64,000 nt of DNA from Valencia hispanica (Eukaryota > Chordata > Actinopteri > Cyprinodontiformes > Valenciidae), in assembly GCA_963556495.2 (NCBI GenBank), contig OY747701.1, positions 38,826,001 to 38,890,000 on the forward strand, read 5' to 3'. Within the stretch, counting starts at the first letter, position 1; every line of letters starts with the position of its first letter. Both the position numbers and the translations under genes were made by a program. Below are positions 48,912 to 61,334 of the stretch, one piece after another. Below the pieces are notes generated by a model that had not been told where the DNA came from, ran no database searches, and worked only from the letters and a program-made list of their open reading frames with translations.

Positions 48912-49625
48912 AGTGGTGGGTAGAGTACCCAAATATTGAATTCAAGTAAGAGTAACACTACTTAAAAATATATATTTTTTAATGTAAAAGTAAAAAGTGG
49001 TCATCCAAAAAAATTACACAAGTAGGAGTAAAAATGTATTTGATAAAAAGGCTGCTTGAGTTAGTAATGGGCCTACCACGATTACGCATTTGGATGATGT
49101 CATCAAGCTGTGCCTACATACTTTGTACCAGGTACGCAAGGAAGATAAGTACTGATGTTCATTGTTAAAAGAAACCCGTTGAACTTGAAGCATTTTTAAT
49201 TCAAATATGTGCTGCTTTATTTTTGTGCAAAATTAAATTTAGAAATACGTAATCAGGAAAGCAGAAAGAAATGTTTCTCTTTTTAAATTTTGCACTGCAG
49301 TTTAAACAATTTTGATCTTTGTCTTCTCACATTTAGCTTTTATTTAATTTAAAATATCTTCTTTCATTATGTTGTGAGAATTTTTGCACAAATGTTCTTT
49401 CAGTGGCATTCTAAATTTTTTTGAAGTTGTTGTTCTGCTGCACTGTATCTGGAATGTGAGAATGTTCATGGTCATTTTGACATATCTAAAATGAAGAAAA
49501 GAATATATCGCAATAAATATTGTTACCGCACATGTTTTAGAATATATCGCAATATAGATTTGAGGCCATGTTGCCAAGCCCTAGCTCAACTACTGAGTAA
49601 CTGATGACATCTGATTTAATATTAG
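48912..49625. repeat. Fish hAT-like MITE, apparently split by a second hAT-like fragment
   Basis: 48912-49065 begins CAGTGGTGGGTAGAGTACCC and contains AAGTGGTCATCCAAAAAAAT, characteristic of a common teleost MITE. The expected continuation (CTACTGAGTAACTGATGACA) appears only at 49590-49610. Between, 49450-49584 reads on - as TAGGGCTTGGCAACATGGCC...ATATTGCGATATATTC, the end of a different hAT-like MITE. This suggests nesting, but target duplications were not found. Confidence 0.45.
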
Positions 49626-49629
49626 AATA

Positions 49630-52060
49630 TTAAATCCTATCAATAATATAATAGCAAGGTCAGCAGATAGAAAATAACATTGAAACAATGACGTTTGTGA
49701 AGAAACAAGAAGTATAACTTTACACTTTGCTCCATACAGCTGAAAAACAAACTTTTATTTACTCTGGGAAGTATCAGATTTTTTTAAACAAGCAATATGA
49801 GTTTTTTAGGTTGCAGAAAGAAAGGGTAAACCACAGCACCAAATAATGCAAAAACCTTGGGAAGAGTATTCACAGTTTTTTAGCTGTTTCAAAACCATGA
49901 TGTACCTTGAAACCAGTCACCGACTAATGTTTAGTTCTCATTTTAAAAGCTTTTTGTTATTCCTATTTCTATGAAGTCAAACATTATTTATCCATTTGGT
50001 GATGTCACTTTTAAAGCTCTCATGAAGGTGATTCCTTATTATAACAAACCAGGGACAGTGTGCTGGTCCCCATTTCATTAGGTCCTTAAACTTGCAATTC
50101 ATGATGTCTAAGTCACATGTGGGCAGCCAAAAGCAGTCTAAACATTGAATTTATGTGTTACATTATTACCACTTGAGCAACAGCAGCTTTGGGGTAGCGC
50201 ATCATGCTTTTTCTGATTAAAAAGTCACACTGTTTGGAGTGTTTTTATTCCTCAGCAACTCCTTGGTGAAAAACAACTTTATAGCTGTTCAATGCTTCAC
50301 CATGTTTAACAACTATTCCATAACATTGTCTGTAAACCGTAAAAAAGGTGTGTCCTTGAAAACAGCTGTCTGTGGCGACTGGAGAGGGCACCATGAGAGC
50401 AAGTAACTGTGAAGCATAACAGTAAAAATGCTGGCCTCAGTGCTAACAATGACCTAATAAATACTACTGAGGAAAACCTTTAGAGTCAAGCAGTAATTCC
50501 CTGAGTTCCTGTGCAACATTGTGTATTACCCATTATGAATATAAAAGTAAAAAAGGGTTGACAAAAAGTTAACAACAATTTTTCAGTAATCTGAATGTTC
50601 TACCTCTTTATTTTGATGGTTTAACAATCAAACGTTCACAGATTTCTCCATCTTAAAGAGATCTGTATAGGAGCCAGTGAAGGTTAGCCTGTCTAGAGCC
50701 ATAAAACTAGATTAGATGTGACATTGAAAACCATTAATTTCCAACAGCCTTTTTCAGTAAGAGGCTGTATTTACCTTTTTGTGAAGATAAGCTTTTAAAT
50801 TCCTCTGCATGCTTGAAAGGTTGACCTATAAATGCGGTACACACATACAGTCCAAACACGCATGTGCCAGCAGAAACATAGAGCAGGGTACTCTGTCGAG
50901 GAAGGGTGGGAATATGAAATTCATGAACTCAGCAATCTGCTGAACATGTGTTATAGCAAGGCAAACAAAACGGGGGCAGAGAGCAAGCCGCAGTAAGCAG
51001 TCCTCTGTATGTCTGTGAAACGTGTGTATGTTTCTGTGTACACACATGGCCTTGGATCTATATGGAGCGTCTCTGTGATAAACGGTGCTATAATGCTGAG
51101 TTGTTCTAATATACTATAAGCTAGAACTAATGGTCAATGGTGGGTCAATCTATTATTGCTGACAGAACATAAACACAGCACTGAAAACTCCTACAATTTC
51201 CCTGCAGCATTTCCTTTCATCTGTATTCTTTGTTTTGTTTTTCCTGTTTTTTTCTCCCCTCACACCATCTTTAATCTTCTCCCCTTCTCTACAAATATAT
51301 TTTCTCTGACAGTTGAAATCAATCGCTTGTTCCATCTGACAATAACATGCTTTTTGCTGCAAACAGTCAAACAAATGAAAGCAATTCTCTTGCCTAATCC
51401 CAATGACAACAGACAATGGCTATATCCTCTTTTCTAAATAAAAACAAGTTTCTGATCTTTTTCCATCAAAGGGAAAAGAATTACTATTATTTAAATAAAC
51501 CTAAATAGCTTTTGTCAAAATTTTGATTGGAATTGAAATACAGTTCAGTGGTTTCATATTAAAATATAAGGTTTTGCTTTGTTTGTCAAGACAAAAAAAT
51601 TCCATATTCACTTATTTACAATATCTTGATATGTAGCAGAAAAAGGAAAATTATAAAGGAAAATAAAAGAGTAAAGCAGGTGATTAAATTTAATATGGTT
51701 CAAGACAAACTACTAAAATGTCACAAATAATCCAGTATATACACTGGAAAGAATTGAGCTGTGGGGCTGCTTTATGCATGAAAACGCTTCATGTCTATCT
51801 ATTTTTAGTCATTCTGTAATCATGACATGCACATTACAGTGGAAGAAATTGAAAACCAAATTACTCCTTCACAAAGGCATCAGAAACTCTGCAGTCCAGG
51901 TGTCTCCCTATATAATTTGATTTCTAGCAGTCTATATTCTTGCTGTGAAAATTACACGTATAAAGCTTTTCAACAGTAATAAAACCCCTCTTATCATTTT
52001 CATAATTTGTGAGACGACAATCCTAAACCTCAACGTTTTTTGTAGTTTCTTACGGAATGT
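49630..52060. other. Non-coding stretch
   Basis: No gene or complete repeat recognised. Paired opposing open frames at 51153-51437 overlap on both strands and have no domain. Confidence 0.45.
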
Positions 52061-52064
52061 ATCA

Positions 52065-53040
52065 TGGTATTTTCTTACATTTTGACAAAACAAATATGAA
52101 AAGTTTGGCATGCATTTTTATTCAGCCCTCTCTGAAAACCCTAAATAAAATCCAGTGCAACCACATGCCTTCAGACCCACCTTAGTAAATAGAGCCCGTC
52201 TGTGAGTATTTTAATCACTGTATAAATACAGCTTTTCTGTGAAGGCCTCAGTGGATTGTTTCAGAACATTACTGAAAAAAGTTCCACCAAAACTGACTGG
52301 GCAAGATTAACAGAGAAGCAGTCATGAGGGCCATGGTAGCTCTGGAGGACCTACAGGCATCTAGAAATGGAAGAATTTACTGACACGACAACTAATAATC
52401 AAACTGTAATAAAAATCTTGTCTTTATAGAACAACAGAAAGAAGTAAGTTAGTGCTGAAGTCACAAGAAGATATAGATTGTCAGAACATAGGGAATAAAG
52501 AAAAATATGAAAGAAGGTGCTCTGGTCAGATGAGACAAAACTGACTTTTTGATCTGCATGGAAAGCGTTGTTGTGGAGCAAAGCTAACAATCCACATTAC
52601 CCTTGTGGTGACAGCATTATCCTTTTGGGATGGGACTGAATACAGAGCAGTCCTAGAAATAAGCCATAAGAGGTTCCAAAGCAGGACAACAACCCTAAAC
52701 ATACAGCCAGAGCTACAATAAATTGGTTTAGATCAAAGCATCTTCAGGGGTCAGAATGACCGAGCCAAATTTCAGACCTAAATCCAACTGAAAATCTTTG
52801 GTAAAACTTAAACGGATCATGACAGACCCTATCCATCAAATCTGAAAAAAACCTCTATATTTCAAAGGAAGAAAAATGTCAGTCTCAAAATGTGAAAACC
52901 TGGAAGAGATATACCCCAATAGACTTGTAGCAGTAATTACTATAAAAAGTGGTTCTAATTATTGACTGATTACAAATTTACCCTGCACTCATTTGCAAAA
53001 ACATGAGGAAACAGCTTTTCTTTTCATTTCGTCGCTTTAC
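52065..53040 (+). mobile_element. Decayed Tc1-like transposon
   Basis: On + it contains, with many stops and frameshifts, GTGCTCTGGTCAGATGAGAC (LWSDET, first catalytic D), AACAACCCTAAACATACAGC (the D..PKHTA region, decayed) and AAATCCAACTGAAAATCTTTGG (the NP.ENLW region with the third acid), then the C-terminal YTP...L and SGSN-type end. Its left part has the terminal-repeat-like TTTTGACAAAAC...TTTTTATTCAGCCC. Inactive. It is older than the 37279 copy, judged by mutation load. Confidence 0.7.
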
Positions 53041-53044
53041 ACTT

Positions 53045-54675
53045 GTCTCTCACATAGAAACCTGATATAGAAGTGGGTAGATGTACTTTGACAAACTGTG
53101 AACAAACCTAAGCAGCCATTTTACTTCTGAAAAAATAATATGGTAATTCCAGAAGACCATTTTAGTAGAAGCTTGGTTTTTAATGTCTTTCTCCAAGCAA
53201 CATCTGCCACTTTTAAAAATCCCTTTCAAATTGCCCAAATAATCAATCAATGTTTTACTTGATCAAGATTAAAACTCCACATTGTTTATATTTTAGAATA
53301 AAATAGTTAACATTTGCACACACAAAAATACAATTATTGCTGTGTTAATTTCTGTCCCCTTGCTGTGCATTCAGAGCAGAAGACAGGCAGATAAAGTAAT
53401 TGCTGTACCTTTTTTACCATCCAAGTTAATTATTTAATTGGTTGTTGTTTTGTTCTTTGTATTATATTTAAAAACATAGGAGAATTTTGAAAAATCGATA
53501 AATTATGTGGCCTCTATCATTTACCGACCCTAAAAATGGTTTTGTTGTAGCATCTCCATCTTTGTCATTTTGATGGGGGTTCTTAAATGAGGAACATTCT
53601 GTAGCTCTGCTTTTGCAAGATGTTTAGGGTCTCTTTATGGGAATTTTCCAAAAGCTCACCTGAATATTTACCTTATTGAAAAGTCAACTTAAAATTTGGC
53701 AGACTGTCATTGCACCCGTCTGGACTTGATTCAGTTAAAATGTATGCAAATAAGCTTGAAGTAATGTGGCAGAAATTATCCTTTTAATCCTGGGCTATAA
53801 TCACCCTAAACACAACACATTGTGTCTAAACTGATGGCTGGCTTTAAGTAATTCAGCTGTAAATAATTCAACTTCCTTTCTCTAGTGAAATAAATGGCCT
53901 CTGTCACTTCTAGTATTTACCTAATCAGTTACACTTGCAGTGCCTCTATATTTTACAACCCTAGTCGAGGTTTAATATAGGGGTTATTTTCCCCCCTTTT
54001 TCCCCCTGTGTTTCAGTCTCAAGAGTTTATTGGACATTATGGATTTTTGTGTTAGCTTTGTATATCAGAGAAAGAGCGACAAGAAAGTGAAAGAGTGATT
54101 AGAGCAATAAATTAATGGGCCTCAAACTGTGCAGACAAAATGTTAGCAATGATTTCACACAGACCAGAAACTGCAACAGCTGCTTTAGCTGCCCAAATGT
54201 TCACCATAGCTTAGATCTAAGTTTGAAAAAAAAATCTGTTTAAAATAAATGTTTCCTTAAAAACTTGCATTGCTAGCAAATGCTAAAACATACTTTCAAA
54301 TAAAAGCTTACTTAAATTTAAGATAAAAATCCTGAAATTATTCCTTCAATCCAAACTTTTAAACTAAATTTCCATCTTGGCCTGAGCCACAGTGTAATAG
54401 CTTAGAGAAAACAACTTCAGTAAAAATAGTAGTTACCATTATTACAACCCTGGGTGGTAAATGGTGAAGGTGGGTGTAACATATGGACGATGTGTGTAGA
54501 AAGGAATTAAGACAATGGTTTTATTTGCCAAAGGAGATATGTACAGGGGAGGAGTATGGGGAAAAGTACAAGGTAAAGCTGTTCCAATAGATAACCTGTA
54601 CATAAATACAACAAAAAGGCTGGGTGTCAATTATTCAAACAATAAACAACTAATGTAAACGAAAAACACCTCTAA
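53045..54675. other. Non-coding stretch
   Basis: No gene or complete repeat recognised. Confidence 0.45.
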
Positions 54676-54677
54676 CG

Positions 54678-55560
54678 CCCGATTCACACCTGGCACAAAA
54701 CGGAGCCGGCTCAGTGTGCGCACGGCTACCAGGCGGACTGCAATTCACACCGACGGCAGTTTGTATGTGGAACGTCTCCGGAGGTTTGCTCCAGCGAGAG
54801 CACCAAATCTCGGCTGTTCACTATGGGCAGAATTATGTGCCATCAGAAACTGAATTTGAATTACTTCTGTTTGAATTTGCATCACTCAGATGGAATCTGA
54901 AATGCTCAAATTGAGTAAATGCTTCGAAAAAATTGAATCTGGATTAGCCTAATTTGAAATCACATTTATAGTTTGGAAATTATTTCACTAAATTGAAATC
55001 GAATTTTATATTTTGAAAAGGAATTTATTTGCTTTAAAAATTGTATTTCATCTTGTTGTAAATCAGCTCTCAAAATTTCAGTTTCACTTCTACAATTCAG
55101 TTTCAGTTCTCAAGTTCAGTTTTTTGTGCCAGACATCCGGGTCCTTGAGAAGTAATGGAGCACAGAGTAATAGAACTGCATTGTACTTCAGCCAACCTAT
55201 GGTACAGCCCAAAAACTGAATTTAAGAACTGAAATTGAATTGTAGAAGTGAAACTGAATAGTGAAAAGTGAAACAAACGACAGAGTGCGTTTGGGACGTC
55301 CTGACTGAATGGCAGTTGGACGTTTATGTAGCTGAGCCATCTCTCACGTGGTCATCAGTACAAATGGAAACGCCTGTGCTGAGCGTGCACTAGATGAGGG
55401 GTAAGAAAGCCCCGCAGGCTTGTTGCTGTCCACGGTGCTGAACGGAAGAAGCGAGCAGAAACTGCCGATGGATCAGGAGCTGTCCGGGGTGCTGACTCCA
55501 AGCACAACACGGACAGGCAGCGGCCGTAACAACCATACAAACACAAAAATTTTAAAGTAA
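54678..55560. repeat. Putative MITE region with GC-rich flanks
   Basis: GC content rises sharply at 54678-54812 (CGGAGCCGGC, CGCACGGCTACC, GTCTCCGGAGG) and 55380-55530 (GCCCCGCAGGC, GGCAGCGGCCG), around an AT-rich core containing the inverted repeat 55077-55258. The pattern resembles a DNA transposon with a promoter-like end, but no termini or transposase were found. Confidence 0.35.
55077..55258. repeat. Imperfect inverted repeat, about 50-bp arms
   Basis: 55077-55126 and the reverse complement of 55210-55258 are almost the same: TTCAGTTTCACTTCTACAAT is identical and the rest differs at a few positions. The 83-bp loop is unrelated to the arms. Confidence 0.85.
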
Positions 55561-55867
55561 AATGTATAACATAGTCCAATTGTTTTTAATTACAAGAGAA
55601 CATCAAAAGCAATTGTAACAGTTCTGGTGTTATTTTTACCCTTTATTTAGAGTTAGTTTGATTGTGATACCAAGCTAATATTTAGCATAAACGTTGATGG
55701 TAACCTGAACGACATGCTGCTTATAGCTCCCCAGGTGTAGTATTAAAATAGTGTTGCCTTCATAATCCTGATGTGTGACATTCCCACAGCATGAAGCTGC
55801 CACAGGCATTTTTTTAAGGTATCCAGACCATGACTGTAAATTTTTCGCAACCGGAAATATTTACAAA

Positions 55868-55960
55868 GAAGGCAAGGCAAGGCAATTTTATTTGTACAGT
55901 ATAGCACACTTTCAACAACAAGGAAATTCAAGGTGCTTTACATGATTAGGGGGTAAAATA
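55868..55960 (-). mobile_element. LINE/SINE 3'-end fragment
   Basis: AAGGCAAGGCAAGGCAATTTTATTTGTA followed by TTCAACAACAAGG and CAAGGTGCTTTACATGATTA (in pieces) is a common fish retrotransposon tail read antisense, with the GGCAA tandem tail at its 3' end. Confidence 0.6.
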
Positions 55961-55964
55961 AAAA

Positions 55965-56879
55965 TATCAGCAAAACACAGACAAAACATAAAGTATGTAC
56001 AAGTAATAAGAATAGTGATTATTAAATTATTCACAAAAATTGAGGAGCAGATTTGTACTAAAACAGCGTAATAAATGTCAGGGTTTGGATGTTTTCGTTT
56101 TCCTTTCTAAGAAAATTTTTAGAACATTATTTTCTAAAAAAAACATTTTTATTCTTACACTCTGGAAAACTTTCACTCATAGGATCCTCAGTTGGCTGCA
56201 TGCTGGAGGCTAATTTTTCAAATAGGAAAGCCCAGGAATATTTTCTCTATTATTAAAGTGTGTGGTGGAAATACACATGTGGTGCTGAGGAAAGCAGATT
56301 TGGATGCTCATAACCAATAATAAAGTTGATCATCTTAGTCCAGCCTCTTTTTGTAGTAAATTTACAGGTAGACTGCTGGAGGCCTGAAACTTCTGGTCGT
56401 GAAATTACACAAAACCTGTCAGTTATGAGCAAATGCACCCTGATTTAATGAATCTAAAGCGCAATAATGGTACCCTCTGAGGAAGGAGTGATGGGGAGAC
56501 TGAAACAAGGAAAACAGAAGTGGAACATGAAGGGGGAAAACAGAAAAGAAAGTTATCTCTCAAATAGAGAAGACAGAAAGAGAAAGCAAAAGAACACAAA
56601 GAGTGAAAACCCCTTTCCCATCTCACGCAGAGAAATGAAAATGTGTGTTGTTACCAGGGAGGATGCTTTCATCCTGGTGTTTCTATAGCAACAGTCACCA
56701 TTTTACTGAGAGCAGATATTATTATGCAAAATGTTAGAAAAAATCCAAAACAGTTTGATAGGTGTGTTGATTGGTTTGTTGCACTTAAGCAAAACTTTTT
56801 TTTAAGACCAAATAACTTCATTTTTAGATTTCTTGAAAAAATATTTCATTTAAATAATAGAATGCAAACAAAATCAGTA

Positions 56880-56927
<48 letters not shown>

Positions 56928-57480
56928 GGTTCACCATATGCTTTTTTTAAATCAGTAAACTACATCAGGAAAAGTTTCTGAGACAAGAAAAGTAGCCTAC
57001 AAAAAGGGTTGAGACCTTAGAGTGGACCAGCAGCAAGTTGTATTGAATAACTTGTACTGAAAACTTTTTTGAAGGGAAAACTTGTTAGACAGATGCAGAC
57101 TCTTCAAGCAAAAACACTTTTGACATATTTCCTATTTTTCATTGGGTTTTACATTCATTACGTTAACTTTTATTATTATTTTCTTTGAATTTCTTGTCTA
57201 CTAAGACTTAATAAATAAATTGATCTTGGATCCCTTTACTATGATAGCAGTCATGTTAATTTCCGTTTTTAATGGTCCACATGAGCCTACAGCTGCAGTC
57301 ATGGTGTTTCCTATCTTTAACAGATTTAAAGCCCCACTGGAGGTGGATTAAATTGTGAAGAAATCAAGAACTTTCTAAGACAACAACTTCTATTAAATCT
57401 GTGTGAAGTATATGTGTCATTTACAATATATCCCGTTACATATCTTAAATGTGCATTGGGGTGAATGGTGTACAACTGAC
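55965..57480. other. Non-coding stretch
   Basis: No gene recognised. A purine-rich tract is present at 56490-56610. Confidence 0.4.
56888..56925. repeat. (TA)n microsatellite
   Basis: About 19 uninterrupted TA units following eight A. Confidence 0.95.
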
Positions 57481-57483
57481 AGC

Positions 57484-57577
57484 GTGCTGCTTTGTAAAGA
57501 CAACAATATCTATTTTTTTTCACATGACAGACTTAATCATTTCTTGACCGTCTTGGGATGACAGTTCAGTTATGTTT
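57484..57577 (+). repeat. Direct duplication, copy 1 (partner 63051-63165)
   Basis: GTGCTGCTTTGTAAAGAC, then AACAATATCT through TTCTTGACCGTCTTGGGATG to TTATGTTT, nearly identical to 63051-63165. The second copy has 20 extra bases after AAAGAC. Flanks are unrelated. Confidence 0.9.
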
Positions 57578-57904
57578 GAAATGCAAGGCAGACATGCAAT
57601 AATAGTGTTAAAGTGTTAGAGGTATGTGCTAACAAAAGTTTTTGTTGTTAACTAAAATTAACGAAATAACGAAAACTAGAAGCAAAAAAACATTTTAAAA
57701 ACTGAAATCAAAATACAAACTAGACTTTGCTACAACACGAAAATTAACTGAAACTATAATGAGTGTTCACAAAGCTAACTAAATTCCTTGAGAAAATGTG
57801 CTTAGTTTTCATTTCTGTCTCATGCAGTATAATCTCTAGAAGGATTATTGGTCTCCGTCACTCCCTGCTCTACCGCCACATTGTCTGCAGAAAGAAACGT
57901 AATC

Positions 57905-58105
57905 ATGTCTTTTGCTGTTGGTTGCACAGATCCCTTTAATGAAAAAAAAAAACAAACAAAAAAACTGGCATGATTTAAAGAATTCCATTGACTTGCACAT
58001 TTTTCAAGGCAAACAAAAGACGTCTTTGGTTGCAAGCTGTCAGAAGAAGCGTTTGGAACAATGATTAAATCTGCAACAATCTGCACCGATCACTTGCAAT
58101 CAGGT
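57905..58105 (+). pseudogene. THAP zinc finger remnant
   Basis: From ATG at 57905 it reads MSFAVGCTDPFNEKKK (start and first cysteine region). In another frame come FFKANKRRLWLQAVRRSVWN (the FPK..KRR..WL.A.RR part with the conserved W), then after a further shift ICTDHL (C-X2-H). The order and spacing are those of a C2CH THAP domain. At least two frame changes and stops make it a relic. It is a different lineage from the THAP gene at 5715-4260. It could come from a P-element-like or Kolobok-like transposon. Confidence 0.6.
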
Positions 58106-58716
58106 ATGCCTTGGCTAACAAACAAGCTAACATCACAAACCAATACTGCAACTGCAAGATAACAGCAAATAACAATGGGAACCGGAGCGATGTAAAGGGC
58201 CGGTATAGGTTGTGCGCTCATCCGCAGTGTTGATAAACAAATAATCCCTCTCTAGTTTCTAGTTGTTAGGTTGTTGTTTTTTTACTCACTGTACTGCGTT
58301 ATGCCAACATGGCAGATACATCAGTCAAGTCGTCTGTGTTGCCACGGTCCACCTAGCCTCATGTCAGCAAAGGTTGGGAGAAAGTGCCCCAGTCCAATTT
58401 GTCATAACTTACCACAAGAATATGTGCAATATAGCTTTTGTTTTGTAGTGTTGCCAGTCAGTTTCAGTGTTTTTTTCAGAACTGTAGCACCTGCATTTAT
58501 TGTTGTGCTTTCTAATGTACAGGTGCTGTTATTGTGTTTACAGAACTTTTGAACTTTACTCTGCCATATATATTTTATACTTGCCTGATATGTATGGTTT
58601 TCATCTGCCCCAAGTCAATACACTTTTTAAAAAGTATAATAATTTTCTGAGATTTTGCAACACATCTATTCTTTTTTTAGTCTTGCCCCTGGTATGCAAC
58701 TTGTATTAAAAAAGAC

Positions 58717-58848
<132 letters not shown>

Positions 58849-59014
58849 CTAAACTAAAAAATAAGCATTTTCAAAAAAAATTCTAAAACTAAACTAAACT
58901 AATTCACAAATGGCATAAATGATTGAAAACTAAAATAGAACTGAAAATCTTAAGTCAAAACTAAATAACTAAAACTAATGAAAAATGTAAAACTATTAAA
59001 ACATCGGTGCAAAC

Positions 59015-61045
59015 CTTATACTCCTGTTATATATTATAAAATGCTGCCGTTACATCAGTCTTAACAGCTTAAAAAGTGCATGATATCTGGCTAGCCACTG
59101 GACACCACTGGTGTTACAAAAACAGCTTTGTCATAGACTTTAGGAAAAGCAACATTTTAAACTTCACACGGGCACCATTTAGATTTCCACTTTCTTTCAC
59201 ATTGTTTTGTGTTCTAATGAGTCTTCTTTTTAGAGTTTCAGTGCATGCCTGCTTTTTTTGTCCCGCAAAATATAAGTGACAATGTAAAAGCATGAATGAG
59301 TAATGTGATACGTAATCAACTCGATAAGTAATCAAGCTGAATGAGTTTAACTATTTCGACGTAGTTTTCTTTTACTCTTTGTGACTAATAGATGCAATGA
59401 CAGAAAATTCAATGAATGCATGTATATGTCAACATAAAGATATTTTCTTCTTAGAATTGCTAGGCTCTATTCATATGTTAAATTAGAGTTTCCCATAAAA
59501 CACCTAATATGATACAATGTATTCCTTTTTTCTTTTAGGAATTATTTTATTTATTTTCAACATGTCGGAGAGTCCTGTCAGATTTTGTGTCTTACATTCT
59601 TTTATTTATTGTTACTTAGTTATTCTCCTTGTATAATATGTTATAATATGAAGCAATAGGTCTAAGTGCCTTTATCTTGTAGCTTGTGTAATAACTCCTA
59701 TGACTACACAATGTTGCCATTTTCAGGAAAACAGATTGATGCAGGAATGTTTATCCAAAACCTGAGGCCATTCATCATCTACAGCCTGCTTCTCTGCATC
59801 CATGTCTGCAAAATCACATTCACAGCTTTTTAACTAACTATGTCATATTCATGCGTGATTTAGTGATTTAGTGACAGACTTTAAACAGAAGCACGCAGGA
59901 TCATTAAACTCAGTGGATGCTGCATTTTGCCTTTAGCACATCCCATGACAATACAGTGCTGTCAACTCTTTTGCATAACCTTTTTTGTTGTGGTAGTAAT
60001 TGACGATTAAGAGTCTGTTAGAAAAACAAGAATAAGCCGAGCATGGAGGCTTAAACAGAAGGACTGCATAAGAGGATGACAAGGAAAATAGAGGAAAAGG
60101 GGTTCTGAAATAAAATAATACTTTCGGAGAAACATAGGAGGGAGAGAAAATGGGCACAGCAAGTCAAAGGTCAATAGAACTATGGTTACTCAGCATTGTT
60201 TCAATGACATGCTATTGTAATTAGTCTATTCGAGGAAAATGTTATCATGTTACAACGAAAGGATTCATAATTAGATTTGACAGAAACGATTTAAGATCTC
60301 CAACAAGCACACACATACCTGCTTTTACATGCATATTTAAATAGCCAAAGTACACAAAGTCTGGTGTCAAGTGTCAAACTGTTTTAAAGAAAGTGTAAAC
60401 TTGCAAGAGTCACATCTCTGCTCAAACAAAAACTGCCCAAAGCAGCTTGCTTCAGCCTTCCTTGTGATTTTTGGTCTCAGAGGGGTTTAACTCCCGAAAA
60501 GCCTGACGTCCTGTCACCATAGCCACCCTGAGTATTATGCATGAAGCCCACTTTAATTTGAATCCCCATGCACAGAAAACCTTCTCCTGGCATTGATGGT
60601 TTCCAGGCAGAGACACAATATTTTTTTCTGAAGTCCCTCAGTGAAACTAAACATAAACATTAGTCCATCTATTATAATCATAACGCTATTAAGTTATTGT
60701 AACATCAATTGATTATTAATAGAGTCAGAGGAGGGAAGTGGAATGGATCAACAGCATAGGATTGGTACTTCAACAAATTTAAAACTGAACATAGATGATT
60801 AATGAATTAATTGAACTCCCATTAATAATGAAGAGCACCATGAGTAATTGATACTTAGCAAGAGAGAGGGAGCAGATCTCATTCAAAATTATTTACATTA
60901 TATTAAAATATGAAAAGGATCAACTCTCGAGCTTAAATTTGAACACTGGTTATTAAAAAGACACCAATAAAGGATTTTTGTAAATAAAACAGAAGAATAT
61001 TTCACCAAAGCCACACAACAGCCTGAAAATAAAATAGTATATCAC
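59015..61045. other. Non-coding stretch
   Basis: No gene or complete repeat recognised. Confidence 0.45.
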
Positions 61046-61049
61046 AAGT

Positions 61050-61330
61050 CCATACCATATTAACTTTAGTGGGAAAAATAGGTATCTGATCCACTGCTGA
61101 TTTTGAACTTTCCCCTCTTACAAAGAATGGGGAGGTGTGTAAATCTCATTCAATGAGGGAGAGAATTAAGAAGATAAAATCCAGAAAATCCTTTGTATGA
61201 TTTTCAAATAATTAATATGCATTTTATGCATTAAATAAGTATTTGATCACCTCCCAACCACCAAGAATTCTGGCTCTCACAGAACTGTTAGTTTGTCTTT
61301 AAGAAGCCCTCCTATCCTCCACTCAGGGGC
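61050..61330 (-). mobile_element. Tc1-like transposon fragment (fourth family)
   Basis: ATAAGTATTTGATCACCTCCCAACC, AAGAATTCTGGCTCTCACAG, TTAGTTTGTCTTTAAGAAGCCC and CTCCACTC match the terminal/5' region of a teleost Tc1 family, with GGTATCTGATCCACTGCTGATTTTG at the outer end. No transposase coding. Confidence 0.6.
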
Positions 61331-61334
61331 ACGT

